DNA of 64,000 bases, taken from assembly GCA_049322335.1 (NCBI GenBank), contig JBMORL010000105.1, forward strand, positions 3,344-67,343, read 5' to 3'. Of the stretch, positions 33,294 to 42,415 are shown piece after piece. This stretch comes from JBMORL01 sp049322335. GTDB taxonomy: Bacteria; Bacteroidota; Bacteroidia; Flavobacteriales_D; UBA2798. The notes under the pieces were generated by a model. The model was not told the origin of the DNA, made no database searches, and was given only the letters and a program-made list of their open reading frames with translations. Every line of letters starts with the position of its first letter. The stretch's first letter is position 1. Position numbers and translations under genes: made by a program.

Positions 33294-35753
33294 TTATTTC
33301 TTAACTCCACCCAACTCCATCGCCCCGCTAACTTTTTCATTCATCAGCGCTGCTTTCACCACCTCTTTCATTTCCTTTACATAATGGAATTTTAACCCTT
33401 TTACGTATTCGGGTTTTATTTCTTCGAGGTCTTTTTTATTCTCTTCGCAAAGCACTATTTCCTTTATTCCCGCGCGTTTGGCAGCCAGGATCTTTTCTTT
33501 TATTCCCCCTACCGGCAATACTTTTCCACGCAGGGTGATCTCTCCCGTCATGGCCAGGTACTTTTTCACTTTCCGCTGCGTGAAAGCCGATGCAAGAGCA
33601 GTAAGCATGGTAATTCCTGCCGAGGGGCCGTCTTTGGGTGTAGCTCCTTCGGGAACGTGAATATGCACATTCCATTTTTCAAATACTTCGGGATTTATCT
33701 TCAGTTCCTTTGCATGTGCTTTCAGGTATTCCAGTGCAATGGTGGCTGATTCCTTCATTACAGAACCAAGGTTACCGGTTAACGTTAATGCACCTTTTCC
33801 GGGAGTAAGACTGGTTTCAATAAATAAAATTTCTCCGCCTACAGCCGTCCAGGCCAGACCCGTTACCACTCCGGCCACTTCATTATTTTCATACTTATCG
33901 CGCTGGTGAGATGGGCCAAGTATTTTATTTAGCTGTGCGATTTCAATTTCAATTTTAAACTTTTCTTTCATTGCCACCTGTTTGGCCCGGTAGCGAACCA
34001 GTTTGGCCATTCGTTTTTCCAGCCCGCGAACTCCCGATTCGCTGGTATATTCTTCAATTACTTTTTCAATCAGTTTATCGGAAACTGTAAATTCATTTTC
34101 CTTCAGGCCATGATCTTTCAATAATTTCGGAATAAGATGGCGTTTAACGATTTCTGTTTTTTCTTCCACCGTATACCCGTTCACTTCTATCACTTCCATC
34201 CTGTCGCGTAAAGCGGGTTGAATGGAGGAAAGGGAATTGGCGGTAGCAATAAACAACACTTTCGAAAGGTCATAATCCACTTCCAGGTAGTTGTCGTAAA
34301 AACCGGTGTTTTGTTCGGGATCCAGCACTTCGAGCAATGCGGAAGAAGGATCTCCATGATTTCTTTCTCCTACTTTATCGATTTCATCAAGTACAAAAAC
34401 AGGATTGGATGTTCCTGCTTTGCGTATATTTTGTATCACTCTTCCGGGCATAGCGCCAATATAGGTTTTGCGGTGGCCGCGTATTTCAGCTTCATCATGC
34501 AATCCGCCTAACGACATGCGCACATACTTTCTTCCCAACGCTTCGGCTACTGATTTTCCCAATGAAGTTTTTCCAACCCCGGGAGGGCCATACAAACAAA
34601 GAATAGGCGATTTCATGTCTCCTTTAAGTTTCAGCACCGCCAGGTATTCAATAATTCTTTCCTTTACTTTTTCCAGCCCGAAATGATCGCGGTCGAGAAT
34701 TTTCTGCGCATTCTTCAGGTCAAAAATGTCGGTGGAAAATTCATTCCACGGTAATTCAGCAATCAGTTCCAGGTAATTCAGCTGCACCGAATACTCTGCT
34801 CCGGAAGGATTCATCCGGCTGAGTTTATCAATTTCCTTATCGAAATATTTTTTTACTTCTTCATTCCACTTTTTCTTCGCTGCTTTTTCCTTTAGTTCTT
34901 TTACCTCCTGTTCCACCGGGCTTTCTCCCAATTCTTCCTGTATCTGTTTCATCTGCTGGTGAAGGAAAAATTCGCGTTGTTGTTTATCAATATCTCCCCG
35001 CACTTTCGACTGAATATCATTTTTCAGTTCAAGCATTTGCTGTTCGCGGGTGAGAATAGTTAATAATAACTCTGCACGGCTGGTAAGATCTGATTTTTCG
35101 AGCAGTGTTTGTTTTTCATGCACCGATACATTCATATTGGATGCAATAAAATTCACCAGGAAAGTGGGGCTTTCGATATTCTTAATGGCAAATCCCGCTT
35201 CGCTGGGAATATTAGGCGACAACCGGATAATGTTCATGGCAATATCTTTCAGCGAACTGATAAGTGCCTGCATATTTTTATCGGCCGGAGGAATAGTGGC
35301 ATCCACAAACTGTTTTACCTGGGCGCGCAGGTAAGGATCATCAGTAATAAAGCCAATCATCTCAAAACGTTTTTTCCCCTGGATGATGATAGTTGTACTT
35401 CCATCCGGCATTTTCAGCTGGCGGATAACATGGGCTACTGTACCGATCTTATTGATATCCTCATAACCGGGAGATTCTTCATCCTGTTTTTTTTGCGATA
35501 CCACGCCAATAATGCGGTTTCCTTTAAATGCATCATTGATAAGTTTAATGGATTTATCGCGGCCCACGGTAATGGGAATGACCACACCGGGAAAAAGCAC
35601 ATTGTTTCGTATAGGCAAAATAGGAAGTTCGGAAGGAGTTTCCTCCCGGTTCATCTGCTCCTCATCTTCGGGAGTTATCAGCGGAATAAATTCTGTTTCG
35701 GGGTCCATGATGTTTCCAAAATCAAAAATATCCTGAGGTTCGTGATCGTTCAT
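33294..35753 (-). CDS. lon: ATP-dependent protease Lon
   Basis: 819 residues, normal for Bacteroidota Lon. The N-terminal substrate-binding domain starts near 40 (LPILPIRNNVLFPGVVIPI). The AAA+ module has Walker A GPPGVGKT at 389-396 and Walker B VFVLDEIDKV. The C-terminal protease domain has the catalytic Ser711 in KDGPSAGIT and a Lys about 43 residues later in VGGIKEKILAAKRAG. Lon degrades damaged and regulatory proteins in the cytoplasm. No clear heat-shock promoter was seen in the 75 bp before the start. Confidence 0.98.
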   Translation of the reverse strand: MNDHEPQDIFDFGNIMDPETEFIPLITPEDEEQMNREETPSELPILPIRNNVLFPGVVIPITVGRDKSIKLINDAFKGNRIIGVVSQKKQDEESPGYEDINKIGTVAHVIRQLKMPDGSTTIIIQGKKRFEMIGFITDDPYLRAQVKQFVDATIPPADKNMQALISSLKDIAMNIIRLSPNIPSEAGFAIKNIESPTFLVNFIASNMNVSVHEKQTLLEKSDLTSRAELLLTILTREQQMLELKNDIQSKVRGDIDKQQREFFLHQQMKQIQEELGESPVEQEVKELKEKAAKKKWNEEVKKYFDKEIDKLSRMNPSGAEYSVQLNYLELIAELPWNEFSTDIFDLKNAQKILDRDHFGLEKVKERIIEYLAVLKLKGDMKSPILCLYGPPGVGKTSLGKSVAEALGRKYVRMSLGGLHDEAEIRGHRKTYIGAMPGRVIQNIRKAGTSNPVFVLDEIDKVGERNHGDPSSALLEVLDPEQNTGFYDNYLEVDYDLSKVLFIATANSLSSIQPALRDRMEVIEVNGYTVEEKTEIVKRHLIPKLLKDHGLKENEFTVSDKLIEKVIEEYTSESGVRGLEKRMAKLVRYRAKQVAMKEKFKIEIEIAQLNKILGPSHQRDKYENNEVAGVVTGLAWTAVGGEILFIETSLTPGKGALTLTGNLGSVMKESATIALEYLKAHAKELKINPEVFEKWNVHIHVPEGATPKDGPSAGITMLTALASAFTQRKVKKYLAMTGEITLRGKVLPVGGIKEKILAAKRAGIKEIVLCEENKKDLEEIKPEYVKGLKFHYVKEMKEVVKAALMNEKVSGAMELGGVKK

Positions 35754-35828
35754 CTGAATTTTTATTGAAAAGTTGTCAATTGCTGTGCCACTGTGGATAT
35801 AATGTAAAAATGGCGCAATTATTACGTA

Positions 35829-37001
35829 TTATTTACGGAATTTCTTTGTGATATTGAAAATCTGTCGGAAAATCTCTTTATCGCCATCACTTAATGTCAT
35901 GTTTCTGCGGGCCATGACACGTCCTGCTGTTTCTATCGCCTTATCAAGATCGTATTCGGTAAGTCCCTCCGGGCCTCCCCAGGCGAAAGAAGGAATATTT
36001 TTTTTGGGAAATCCGCCTCCGAAAATATTGGCATTTACGCCTGCCGTAGTTCCTGTATTGAACATCGTATTGATTCCGCATTTGGAATGATCGCCCATAA
36101 TTAAACCACAAAACTGGAGGCCGGTGGGAATATAATCACCTTCGGCATCGTTCCACATTTCCACATTACCATAGTTGTTTTTGAGGTTGGAATTATTGGT
36201 GTCTGCTCCTAAATTACACCATTCGCCAATCACCGAATTACCTAAAAATCCATCATGTGCTTTATTGGAATAACCAAAAATAACGGAGTTATTCACTTCA
36301 CCGCCTACTTTGCAATGAGGGCCAATAGTAGTGGGACCGTATATTTTGGTCCCCATTTTCAACTGTGCTCCTTCACACAAAGCTAACGGTCCCCGGATAA
36401 GTGATCCTTCCATGATCTCTGCATTTTTTCCTATATAAACCGGGCCATCAGTGGTATTAATAACAGAAGCCTCACATTTTGCTCCTTCTTCGAGAAAAAC
36501 AGGATGAGTGCCAACAATTTTGTTTGAATCGCTTATTTTCTGAGAAATTTTTCCTTTGGTCAGAAGTTCGAAATCTTTTTTCATTTCCTCTCCGTTCATC
36601 CTGAAAATATCCCAGGGGCGGCTGATCTTTTTCATTCCCACAGCCATGTGTGAAGTTCCGTCTGAAGAAGGAATAAAATCATTGATATCGCCCGAAAAAC
36701 AGGAAGCCACCCATGACGAATTTCCCGAAATACTCATTCCGTTTTCAAATGTATTGAGCTGTGCAGCGATCTCTGCATCCGGCAGAACCGAAGAATTAAT
36801 GATCACCCAATCTCCTTTTCCGGCATACCCATATTTACCCGAAAGGTATCCGTTGCAATAAATGCGAACAGGATGCCCGAGGTAGTTCTCCCATTTTTCG
36901 CGGATAGTAAGAATGCCCACACGGATATCTGCTACCGATCGCGTATAGGTAAGCGGCAAAAGTTGTTGCCATTCGGAATGGTCGTAGAGGATAAAATTCA
37001 T
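35829..37001 (-). CDS. GlmU-like putative sugar nucleotidyltransferase with left-handed beta-helix
   Basis: 390 residues starting MNFILYDHSEWQQLLPLTYTR, the opening of a Bacteroidota-specific GlmU-like family. The N-terminal half is a degenerate nucleotidyltransferase-like domain without the classic GxGTRM loop. From about 165 a left-handed beta-helix of hexapeptide repeats follows (VYIGKNAEIMEGSLIRGP, TTIGPHCKVGGEVNNSVIFG, GEWCNLGADTNNSNL), a fold used by acyltransferases. It may act on a sugar nucleotide in envelope synthesis, but the missing pyrophosphorylase motif means the activity is uncertain. The gene is alone, 75 bp from lon in the same direction. Confidence 0.82.
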   Translation of the reverse strand: MNFILYDHSEWQQLLPLTYTRSVADIRVGILTIREKWENYLGHPVRIYCNGYLSGKYGYAGKGDWVIINSSVLPDAEIAAQLNTFENGMSISGNSSWVASCFSGDINDFIPSSDGTSHMAVGMKKISRPWDIFRMNGEEMKKDFELLTKGKISQKISDSNKIVGTHPVFLEEGAKCEASVINTTDGPVYIGKNAEIMEGSLIRGPLALCEGAQLKMGTKIYGPTTIGPHCKVGGEVNNSVIFGYSNKAHDGFLGNSVIGEWCNLGADTNNSNLKNNYGNVEMWNDAEGDYIPTGLQFCGLIMGDHSKCGINTMFNTGTTAGVNANIFGGGFPKKNIPSFAWGGPEGLTEYDLDKAIETAGRVMARRNMTLSDGDKEIFRQIFNITKKFRK

Positions 37002-37059
37002 CTTGGAGTAAAAGGTAAAAGTAAGAAAAACGGGCAGATGAGAAAAAGTTAAATTTTTA

Positions 37060-37173
37060 TAATTTTGTGATTATATTAATAAATTTATATATAAATAATA
37101 GATTATATTCACAATTTTATATAAATTATGATGATTTTTTATTTAAATCACATTTTTTATATTAATTTTGTGA
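37060..37173 (+). promoter_or_regulatory. AT-rich promoter/operator region of the first DUF4143 ATPase
   Basis: TAATTTTG, a TAnnTTTG box, occurs at 37060-37067 and 37163-37170, each followed by TGA. Between them lie inverted counterparts (ttcacaatttta and aatcacattttt), so four TTGTGA-like half-sites alternate in direction. The layout suggests a multi-site, perhaps autoregulated promoter. The ATG at 37191 follows the second box by 20 bases. Confidence 0.45.
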
Positions 37174-37190
37174 CTAAATTCGTAATATTT

Positions 37191-38327
37191 ATGATTTCAC
37201 GTGAAATTATTCCGGCAATCCTAAATCAGGCCGGAAAGGGTAAGGTTATTATCCTTGTGGGTCCCCGGCAAGTGGGAAAGACAACTCTGTTAAAGAACAT
37301 TGCTGAGGAATATGGAGAAAATGTTTTGTGGTTAAATGCGGATGAAACGGATATACGAATATCACTGGAAAAAACGACATCAACACGGCTTAAAAACCTG
37401 TTTGGAAAACACAAACTGGTTATCATAGACGAAGCACAATCTGTTGAAAATATCGGTAAGACCCTGAAACTGGCTGCCGATACGCTGAAAAACATACAGG
37501 TTATTGCCACCGGTTCTTCAGCATTTGAATTGCGTAACCGTTCCAATGAACCGCTCACCGGAAGAAAAAAGGAATTTCTTTTATTTCCCGTTTCAGTAAA
37601 TGAAATGTACCGGCATCATGGAAGAACAGAAGAAAAAAGATTGCTGGAACAACGGATGATTTATGGCCTATACCCGGAAGTCATCAACCATCCCGGGGAG
37701 GAACAACAAACCCTTCGCGAACTGGTAAGCAGCTACCTGTATAAAGATATGTTGCTGGCAGACGGCCTGAGAAAAAGTTCCATAATTGAAAAACTAACCC
37801 AGGCGCTGGCGCTTCAATTGGGTAATGAGGTGAGTTATCATGAATTGGGACAACTATTGGGTGGTGTGGATCACAGTACAGTGGAAAAATACATTGATAT
37901 GCTGGAGAAAGCATATATCATCTACCGGCTTCCGGCTTTAAGCAGAAACCTGAGGAATGAATTAAAAAAAGGAAAAAAAATTTATTTCTGGGATAACGGG
38001 GTACGCAATGCGATCATTAAAAACTTTAATCCGCTAACCCTTAGAAATGACACGGGTGCTTTATGGGAAAACTTTATGATTACCGAACGAATAAAAAACA
38101 ATCACTACAAAGGTAAATGGGTTAATCATTATTTCTGGCGCACTTTTGCCCAACAGGAAGTGGATTATATTGAAGAATACGAAGGAAAATTTCATGCCTA
38201 TGAAATGAAATGGAATCCGAAAAAAAAGATAAAATTCCCGAAAACGTTTTCGGCTGCCTATCCGGGTTCAATACAAAAAATAATTTCTCCCGATACAATG
38301 GATGATTTTATGGATGGAAAAATTTAA
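37191..38327 (+). CDS. AAA_14/DUF4143 ATPase (ATP-binding protein)
   Basis: 378 residues from the ATG at 37191; an upstream in-frame ATG at 37128 lies within the AT-rich promoter region and is rejected. An N-terminal AAA domain has Walker A GPRQVGKTT (24-32), Walker B KLVIIDEAQ and sensor IATGSSAFEL. The C-terminal DUF4143 domain has a winged-helix-like part (VSYHELGQLLGGVDHSTVEKYIDML) and a nuclease-like fold end (FWRTFAQQEVDYIEEYEGKFHAYEMKW) resembling a PD-(D/E)XK core. These solitary ATPases are common, variable and poorly understood in Bacteroidota. A second, distantly related copy is at 57648. Confidence 0.93.
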   Translation: MISREIIPAILNQAGKGKVIILVGPRQVGKTTLLKNIAEEYGENVLWLNADETDIRISLEKTTSTRLKNLFGKHKLVIIDEAQSVENIGKTLKLAADTLKNIQVIATGSSAFELRNRSNEPLTGRKKEFLLFPVSVNEMYRHHGRTEEKRLLEQRMIYGLYPEVINHPGEEQQTLRELVSSYLYKDMLLADGLRKSSIIEKLTQALALQLGNEVSYHELGQLLGGVDHSTVEKYIDMLEKAYIIYRLPALSRNLRNELKKGKKIYFWDNGVRNAIIKNFNPLTLRNDTGALWENFMITERIKNNHYKGKWVNHYFWRTFAQQEVDYIEEYEGKFHAYEMKWNPKKKIKFPKTFSAAYPGSIQKIISPDTMDDFMDGKI

Positions 38328-38333
38328 TAAAAA

Positions 38334-38357
38334 ATCCCGCCAGAAAACTGACGGGAT
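38334..38357. terminator. Bidirectional hairpin terminator between the ATPase and L31
   Basis: atcccgccag pairs with ctgacgggat (one C-A mismatch) around an aaaa loop. It is preceded by a run of A that becomes a T-run for the minus-strand L31 transcript. Confidence 0.75.
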
Positions 38358-38380
38358 CAATTCTATTGAAAAAAATAATA

Positions 38381-38632
38381 TTACTTTTTAAACTTATCGT
38401 AACGGTTCTTGAATTTATCAATACGCCCTGCGGTGTCAACCAGCTTCTGCTTACCGGTAAAGAAAGGGTGCGACATATGCGAAATATCCAGTTTTACGAG
38501 GGGATATTCCTGGCCTTCGAACTCCACTGTTTCTTTTGTATCTGCACAGGATTTGGTAACAAACATATAGTCGTTAGACATGTCTTTGAACACAACCAGC
38601 CTGTAATTTTCGGGGTGAATACCTTTTTTCAT
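38381..38632 (-). CDS. rpmE2: 50S ribosomal protein L31, type B
   Basis: 83 residues starting MKKGIHPENYRLVVF. The ATG at 38632 is preferred to a GTG one codon upstream. YPLVKLDISHMSHPFFTGKQ and GRIDKFKNRY are the conserved L31 signature. The zinc-binding Cys pairs of type A L31 are absent, so it is the type B form that bacteria use under zinc limitation or as their only copy. It is a component of the large ribosomal subunit at the central protuberance and intersubunit bridge. It stands alone, with a strong hairpin after its 3' end. Confidence 0.96.
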   Translation of the reverse strand: MKKGIHPENYRLVVFKDMSNDYMFVTKSCADTKETVEFEGQEYPLVKLDISHMSHPFFTGKQKLVDTAGRIDKFKNRYDKFKK

Positions 38633-38994
38633 CACTATCTATTTTTAAGGGATGCAAAAATAGAGAATATTTTTGTTTTGGCAAGGGGTTGTTGTAAAAA
38701 TATTATTTATTGATTTACAGTTGTTTATATCCGGTTTAACGGTTCATTTTCAGTGTCTCGCCCCATCCCTGGAGATATATTCTTAAGTGATAACCATACG
38801 TCTATAAAGGGAACGTAAATTCAGTACGCAGTTGTTTGGTATCATCCGGCAGAGCGAATGTTATAGTGCTATGTCATTTTCTCTCAAACTTCCTTTTATA
38901 AAATAATTATTGGAATCGTTTTTCAAAGTGATAATTAAAAACGAAATATCCCGGCTGTTTCTCCGTTTATAGTGCAATCGTTATCTTTGGTGCC
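38633..38994. other. Intergenic region between L31 and the beta-helix lipoprotein
   Basis: 362 bp without a supported gene. cagttgttt...atccgg occurs twice, at about 38718 and 38829, as imperfect direct repeats. A promoter box TATCTTTG lies at 38982-38989, just before the next gene. No riboswitch or conserved leader structure was recognised for L31. Confidence 0.35.
38982..38989 (+). promoter_or_regulatory. Candidate -7 promoter box TATCTTTG
   Basis: A perfect TAnnTTTG match ending 5 bases before the TTG start at 38995, again implying a leaderless or nearly leaderless transcript. Confidence 0.45.
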
Positions 38995-40416
38995 TTGCAA
39001 AAAATAATCAGATACCTGCTTTTTGTATTTCTGCTGATGCCCGTCATCTGGCTTTTCAGTTGCCGGAAAGACCGCGCCACTACCGATCCTTCTGCCAAAC
39101 TCGAATTTTCTACCGACACTATTATTTTCGACACTGTGTTTACCACTGTGGGAACTACCACAGCACAATTAAAATTATATAACCGCAATAAAAACAAGGT
39201 CATCATTTCATCCATTTACATTGCCGGTGCAGCCGGTGATGATTACCGGATGAATGTAGATGGAGTTCCGGGCCGCGAATTTTCAGATATCGAACTGGAT
39301 GCCGGTGACAGCATGTACATTTTCGTGGAAGCCACCATCGATCCCAATAGCAGCACAACGCCTTTGCTTGTAACCGATTCAATTGTTTTTATCACCAATG
39401 GAAATATGCAGCATGTGGACCTGGTGGCCTGGGGACAGGACGCCTATTTTCATACTCCGCCCTCCGGCTCAGGCTCACCGTTTTTCTCCCTTCCCTGTAA
39501 TGATGTATGGCTAAACGACAAACCCCACGTTATTTATGGTTTTCCGGTGGTGGATTCAGCCTGTAATCTTACTATTCAGCCGGGAACACAAATCTATTCA
39601 CACCCCAATTCCGGGCTTATCGTTTATAACAGTGGTACCCTTTCAGCAGTTGGCACACCGGGAAATGAAATCGTTTTCCAGGGCGACCGGCTGGAACCTT
39701 ATTACGACACTTTGCCGGGACAATGGTCGGGAATTATTTTCCTGGAAGCCGGGTTATCTCAAATGGAATATTGTACCATTATCAATGGAACAGTGGGAGT
39801 TCGTGTGGAAACCATCACAGGAAATATACAGCAACTGGTGATGAACCAGGTGAAAATTCTTTCGATGTCGGCATTTGGATTGTGGAATAATAAAGCTTCT
39901 TCTATTTCCATGACCAACTGCCTTGTTGCCGAATGCGGGCAATACAGTTTTATATGTACCGGTGGAGGTGATATTTTTATGAATCACTGCACCTTTGCCA
40001 ATTACTGGAGTTATGAAAGCCGCAATACACCTTTATTCGGAATGGCTAATTATTATGAGGATTTTACAGATAATATCACTTACCTTGTCGACCTGAAAAT
40101 AAAAGCCAATAATTGTATCATTTATGGCAGTGAGGATAATGAATTTGCATTTAATTTCAATATAGGCGCACTGGCCGATTATGAATTCGTAAATTGTTTT
40201 ATCAAAAGCGACCAGAATCTTTCCGATCCCCTGCACTTTGATAATATTTTCCAGAACACCGATCCGGCTTTCAACGATGTTACATTGCTGAACCATGACC
40301 TTCAAAGCAGTTCTCCCTGTGTTGGCGCGGCTAATTCCAATTACCGTGTTCCCAATGATATCGATAACAACGTACGGGATGTCAATCCCGATGTGGGGTG
40401 TTATGAGTATCAGTAG
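38995..40416 (+). CDS. Right-handed beta-helix lipoprotein
   Basis: 473 residues from a TTG start. The signal (MQKIIRYLLFVFLLMPVIWL) ends in a lipobox LFSC, so it is a membrane-anchored lipoprotein. A start at the internal ATG (39037) would leave the signal too short. The first domain (TDTIIFDTVFTTVGTTTAQL) resembles Ig-like repeats of Bacteroidota surface proteins. The rest has parallel beta-helix turns (IQPGTQIYSHPNSGLIVYNS, MEYCTIINGTVGVRVET, MTNCLVAECGQYSFICTGG, FMNHCTFANYW) and ends with the frequent DPDVGCYEY-like close (NPDVGCYEYQ). Such folds often bind or cleave polysaccharides, but no lyase residues are identified. Confidence 0.85.
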   Translation: MQKIIRYLLFVFLLMPVIWLFSCRKDRATTDPSAKLEFSTDTIIFDTVFTTVGTTTAQLKLYNRNKNKVIISSIYIAGAAGDDYRMNVDGVPGREFSDIELDAGDSMYIFVEATIDPNSSTTPLLVTDSIVFITNGNMQHVDLVAWGQDAYFHTPPSGSGSPFFSLPCNDVWLNDKPHVIYGFPVVDSACNLTIQPGTQIYSHPNSGLIVYNSGTLSAVGTPGNEIVFQGDRLEPYYDTLPGQWSGIIFLEAGLSQMEYCTIINGTVGVRVETITGNIQQLVMNQVKILSMSAFGLWNNKASSISMTNCLVAECGQYSFICTGGGDIFMNHCTFANYWSYESRNTPLFGMANYYEDFTDNITYLVDLKIKANNCIIYGSEDNEFAFNFNIGALADYEFVNCFIKSDQNLSDPLHFDNIFQNTDPAFNDVTLLNHDLQSSSPCVGAANSNYRVPNDIDNNVRDVNPDVGCYEYQ

Positions 40417-40477
40417 GGACTTATTAAGTTATTAAGGGATAGAGGGGAATGAAAGAAACAAGGAAAAAGCTTTTAAA

Positions 40478-40510
40478 CTACCGCCTGTAAGCTGCCTTCT
40501 GCCTACCGAA
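40478..40510. repeat. Intergenic CTGCC micro-repeat
   Basis: taccgcctgtaagctgcctt followed by ctgcctaccga resembles the units at 7440-7476 and, in reverse, 12121-12145. It directly precedes the promoter box of the sulfatase gene. Confidence 0.4.
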
Positions 40511-40516
40511 AATTCC

Positions 40517-40524
40517 TAAATTCG
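40517..40524 (+). promoter_or_regulatory. Candidate -7 promoter box TAAATTCG for the sulfatase gene
   Basis: TAAATTCG differs from TAnnTTTG by one base and ends 4 bases before the ATG at 40529. Confidence 0.35.
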
Positions 40525-40528
40525 CCCC

Positions 40529-42415
40529 ATGCCAAAATGGACAGCGAATATTTTTCTTTTACTGAAGCGGCTGGGGATAGCGTTGCTGATGTTTACTATT
40601 TGCCGGCTATTGTTTTTTGTATTTAATAAATCACTTTTTCACGGAGTAAATGCGGGTGCTTTTTGGGGAGGATTTTGGTTTGACCTGGCTGCCATCAGCA
40701 TGTTTTTTTCTCCGTTTATCCTCTTCTCGTTAGTTCCTTTTTCCTTTCGTGAAAAAAAGGGATATGGAATTTTTCTTTCCGTAGTTTTTCATATCGCCAA
40801 TGGTTTATGCATTATTTTAAACTGCATTGATTTCGAATTCTTCAAATTCACCAATAAGCGTACTACTGCTGATGTATTTGATATGCTCAGCTATGGCAAC
40901 GATGCGCAAAACCTGCTTCCCACCCTTTTAAAAAGCTACTGGTATGTGGCGCTAACGGCTATTGCACTGATTATTCTTTCCATTTATCTGTTCCGGAAAT
41001 TCGCATCCGGAGAAGCAAAAATGCTTTCGTGGAAAACGGATTCTATCCTACTTATAATCGCAATTCCTGTGTTCATCCTCCTTGCGCGCGGAGGTTTTGG
41101 CGTTCGTCCGATAAATATCGTTCATGCTTCCCGGTATGCCGAACCGCAAAATATTCCCGTTGTATTAAACACTCCTTTCACCATTATCAAAACATGGAAC
41201 TATCCCGCACTCGAACCACTTGAATTCTATCCGGACGAAGAAGTAAAAACCATTTTTGATCCGGTAGTTCAATACCGGCAACCCGCATCGCCTAACGGTA
41301 AAGGGTCAAACGTAATTTTATTTATTCTGGAAAGTTTTTCCTATGAATACATCGGTAAACTTTCGGGAAGAAAAACATGCACTCCCTTTCTCGATTCACT
41401 CATGGATGAAGGTTTGATTTTTACCCATGCTTTTTCCAACGGAAAACGATCTATTGAAGCTATGCCTTCCATTGTAGCATCCATTCCCACCCTGATGAAC
41501 ACGCCTTATATTTCTTCACCCTATTCGGGAAACAATATAGATGCGTTGGGAACGCTGATGAAAAAAATGGGATATGCCACCGCGTTTTTTCATGGCGCTT
41601 CCAATGGTTCGATGGGTTTTGATGCTTTTTCAAAAATCAGTGGTTTTGATTCGTATTACGGCCAAACGGAATTTGGCGATGATTCGAAATCGGATGGCAC
41701 CTGGGGAATTTTTGACGAAGAATTTTTTCGTTTTTTTGGTGAAAACCTCAACACCCTGCCGCAACCTTTTTGCGCAGGAATCTTTACTCTCACCTCCCAT
41801 CACCCCTACCCTATTCCCAACCGCTATCAAAGCCGCTTCAGCGAACATGACCATCCGATGAATAACGTAATCATGTATTCAGACTTCGCATTGCAAACAT
41901 TTTTCGATTACGCAAAAAAACAGGAATGGTATAACAACACTTTGTTTGTTTTTGTTGCCGATCACACTTCCGACAGCGAAGATCCGTTCTATTCCAATTG
42001 CCTGGGGCGCTATAAAATTCCTTTGTTATTTTTTCATCCTTCCGATTCAACATTAAAGGGAAAAAACAGTCAAACTGTTCAGCAAATCGATGTACTTCCT
42101 TCGGTTTTACATTATGCAGGTTACAGTGAGCCTTTTTTCTGTTTCGGGAAAAGTGTTTTTGACACCGATAGAGAACATTATGCCGTAAATCTTGTGAATG
42201 ATATTTTTCAATATACCGATAACGACTACCTGTTACAGTTTGCCAATGAAGAATCCATAGCACTTTTTAATATCAGAACCGATTCACTGCTGCAGAATAA
42301 TTTATTGGAAACGGAAAAAGAAAAAGCAGCTGTTATCGAAAAAAAAGCAAAAGCGTTTTTACAAACCTATCATAACTCGCTTATCCGGAATAAAACTTCG
42401 GTAAATGGGAAATAA
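40529..42415 (+). CDS. LTA-synthase-like membrane sulfatase/phosphoethanolamine transferase family protein
   Basis: 628 residues. Five membrane helices fill the first 210 residues (IFLLLKRLGIALLMFTICRL, LLIIAIPVFILLARGGF). An alkaline-phosphatase-superfamily domain follows, with metal ligand Glu268 in FILESFSYE, the nucleophile region FSNGKRSIEAMPSI (Ser308 where LtaS has Thr), and Asp478-His479 in VADHTSD. The active domain should face the periplasm and transfer a phospho-alcohol head group to a lipid or glycan. It overlaps the lipid kinase by 11 bp, which fits a shared pathway: head-group transfer releases diacylglycerol for rephosphorylation. A paralogue is at 62101. Confidence 0.9.
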   Translation: MPKWTANIFLLLKRLGIALLMFTICRLLFFVFNKSLFHGVNAGAFWGGFWFDLAAISMFFSPFILFSLVPFSFREKKGYGIFLSVVFHIANGLCIILNCIDFEFFKFTNKRTTADVFDMLSYGNDAQNLLPTLLKSYWYVALTAIALIILSIYLFRKFASGEAKMLSWKTDSILLIIAIPVFILLARGGFGVRPINIVHASRYAEPQNIPVVLNTPFTIIKTWNYPALEPLEFYPDEEVKTIFDPVVQYRQPASPNGKGSNVILFILESFSYEYIGKLSGRKTCTPFLDSLMDEGLIFTHAFSNGKRSIEAMPSIVASIPTLMNTPYISSPYSGNNIDALGTLMKKMGYATAFFHGASNGSMGFDAFSKISGFDSYYGQTEFGDDSKSDGTWGIFDEEFFRFFGENLNTLPQPFCAGIFTLTSHHPYPIPNRYQSRFSEHDHPMNNVIMYSDFALQTFFDYAKKQEWYNNTLFVFVADHTSDSEDPFYSNCLGRYKIPLLFFHPSDSTLKGKNSQTVQQIDVLPSVLHYAGYSEPFFCFGKSVFDTDREHYAVNLVNDIFQYTDNDYLLQFANEESIALFNIRTDSLLQNNLLETEKEKAAVIEKKAKAFLQTYHNSLIRNKTSVNGK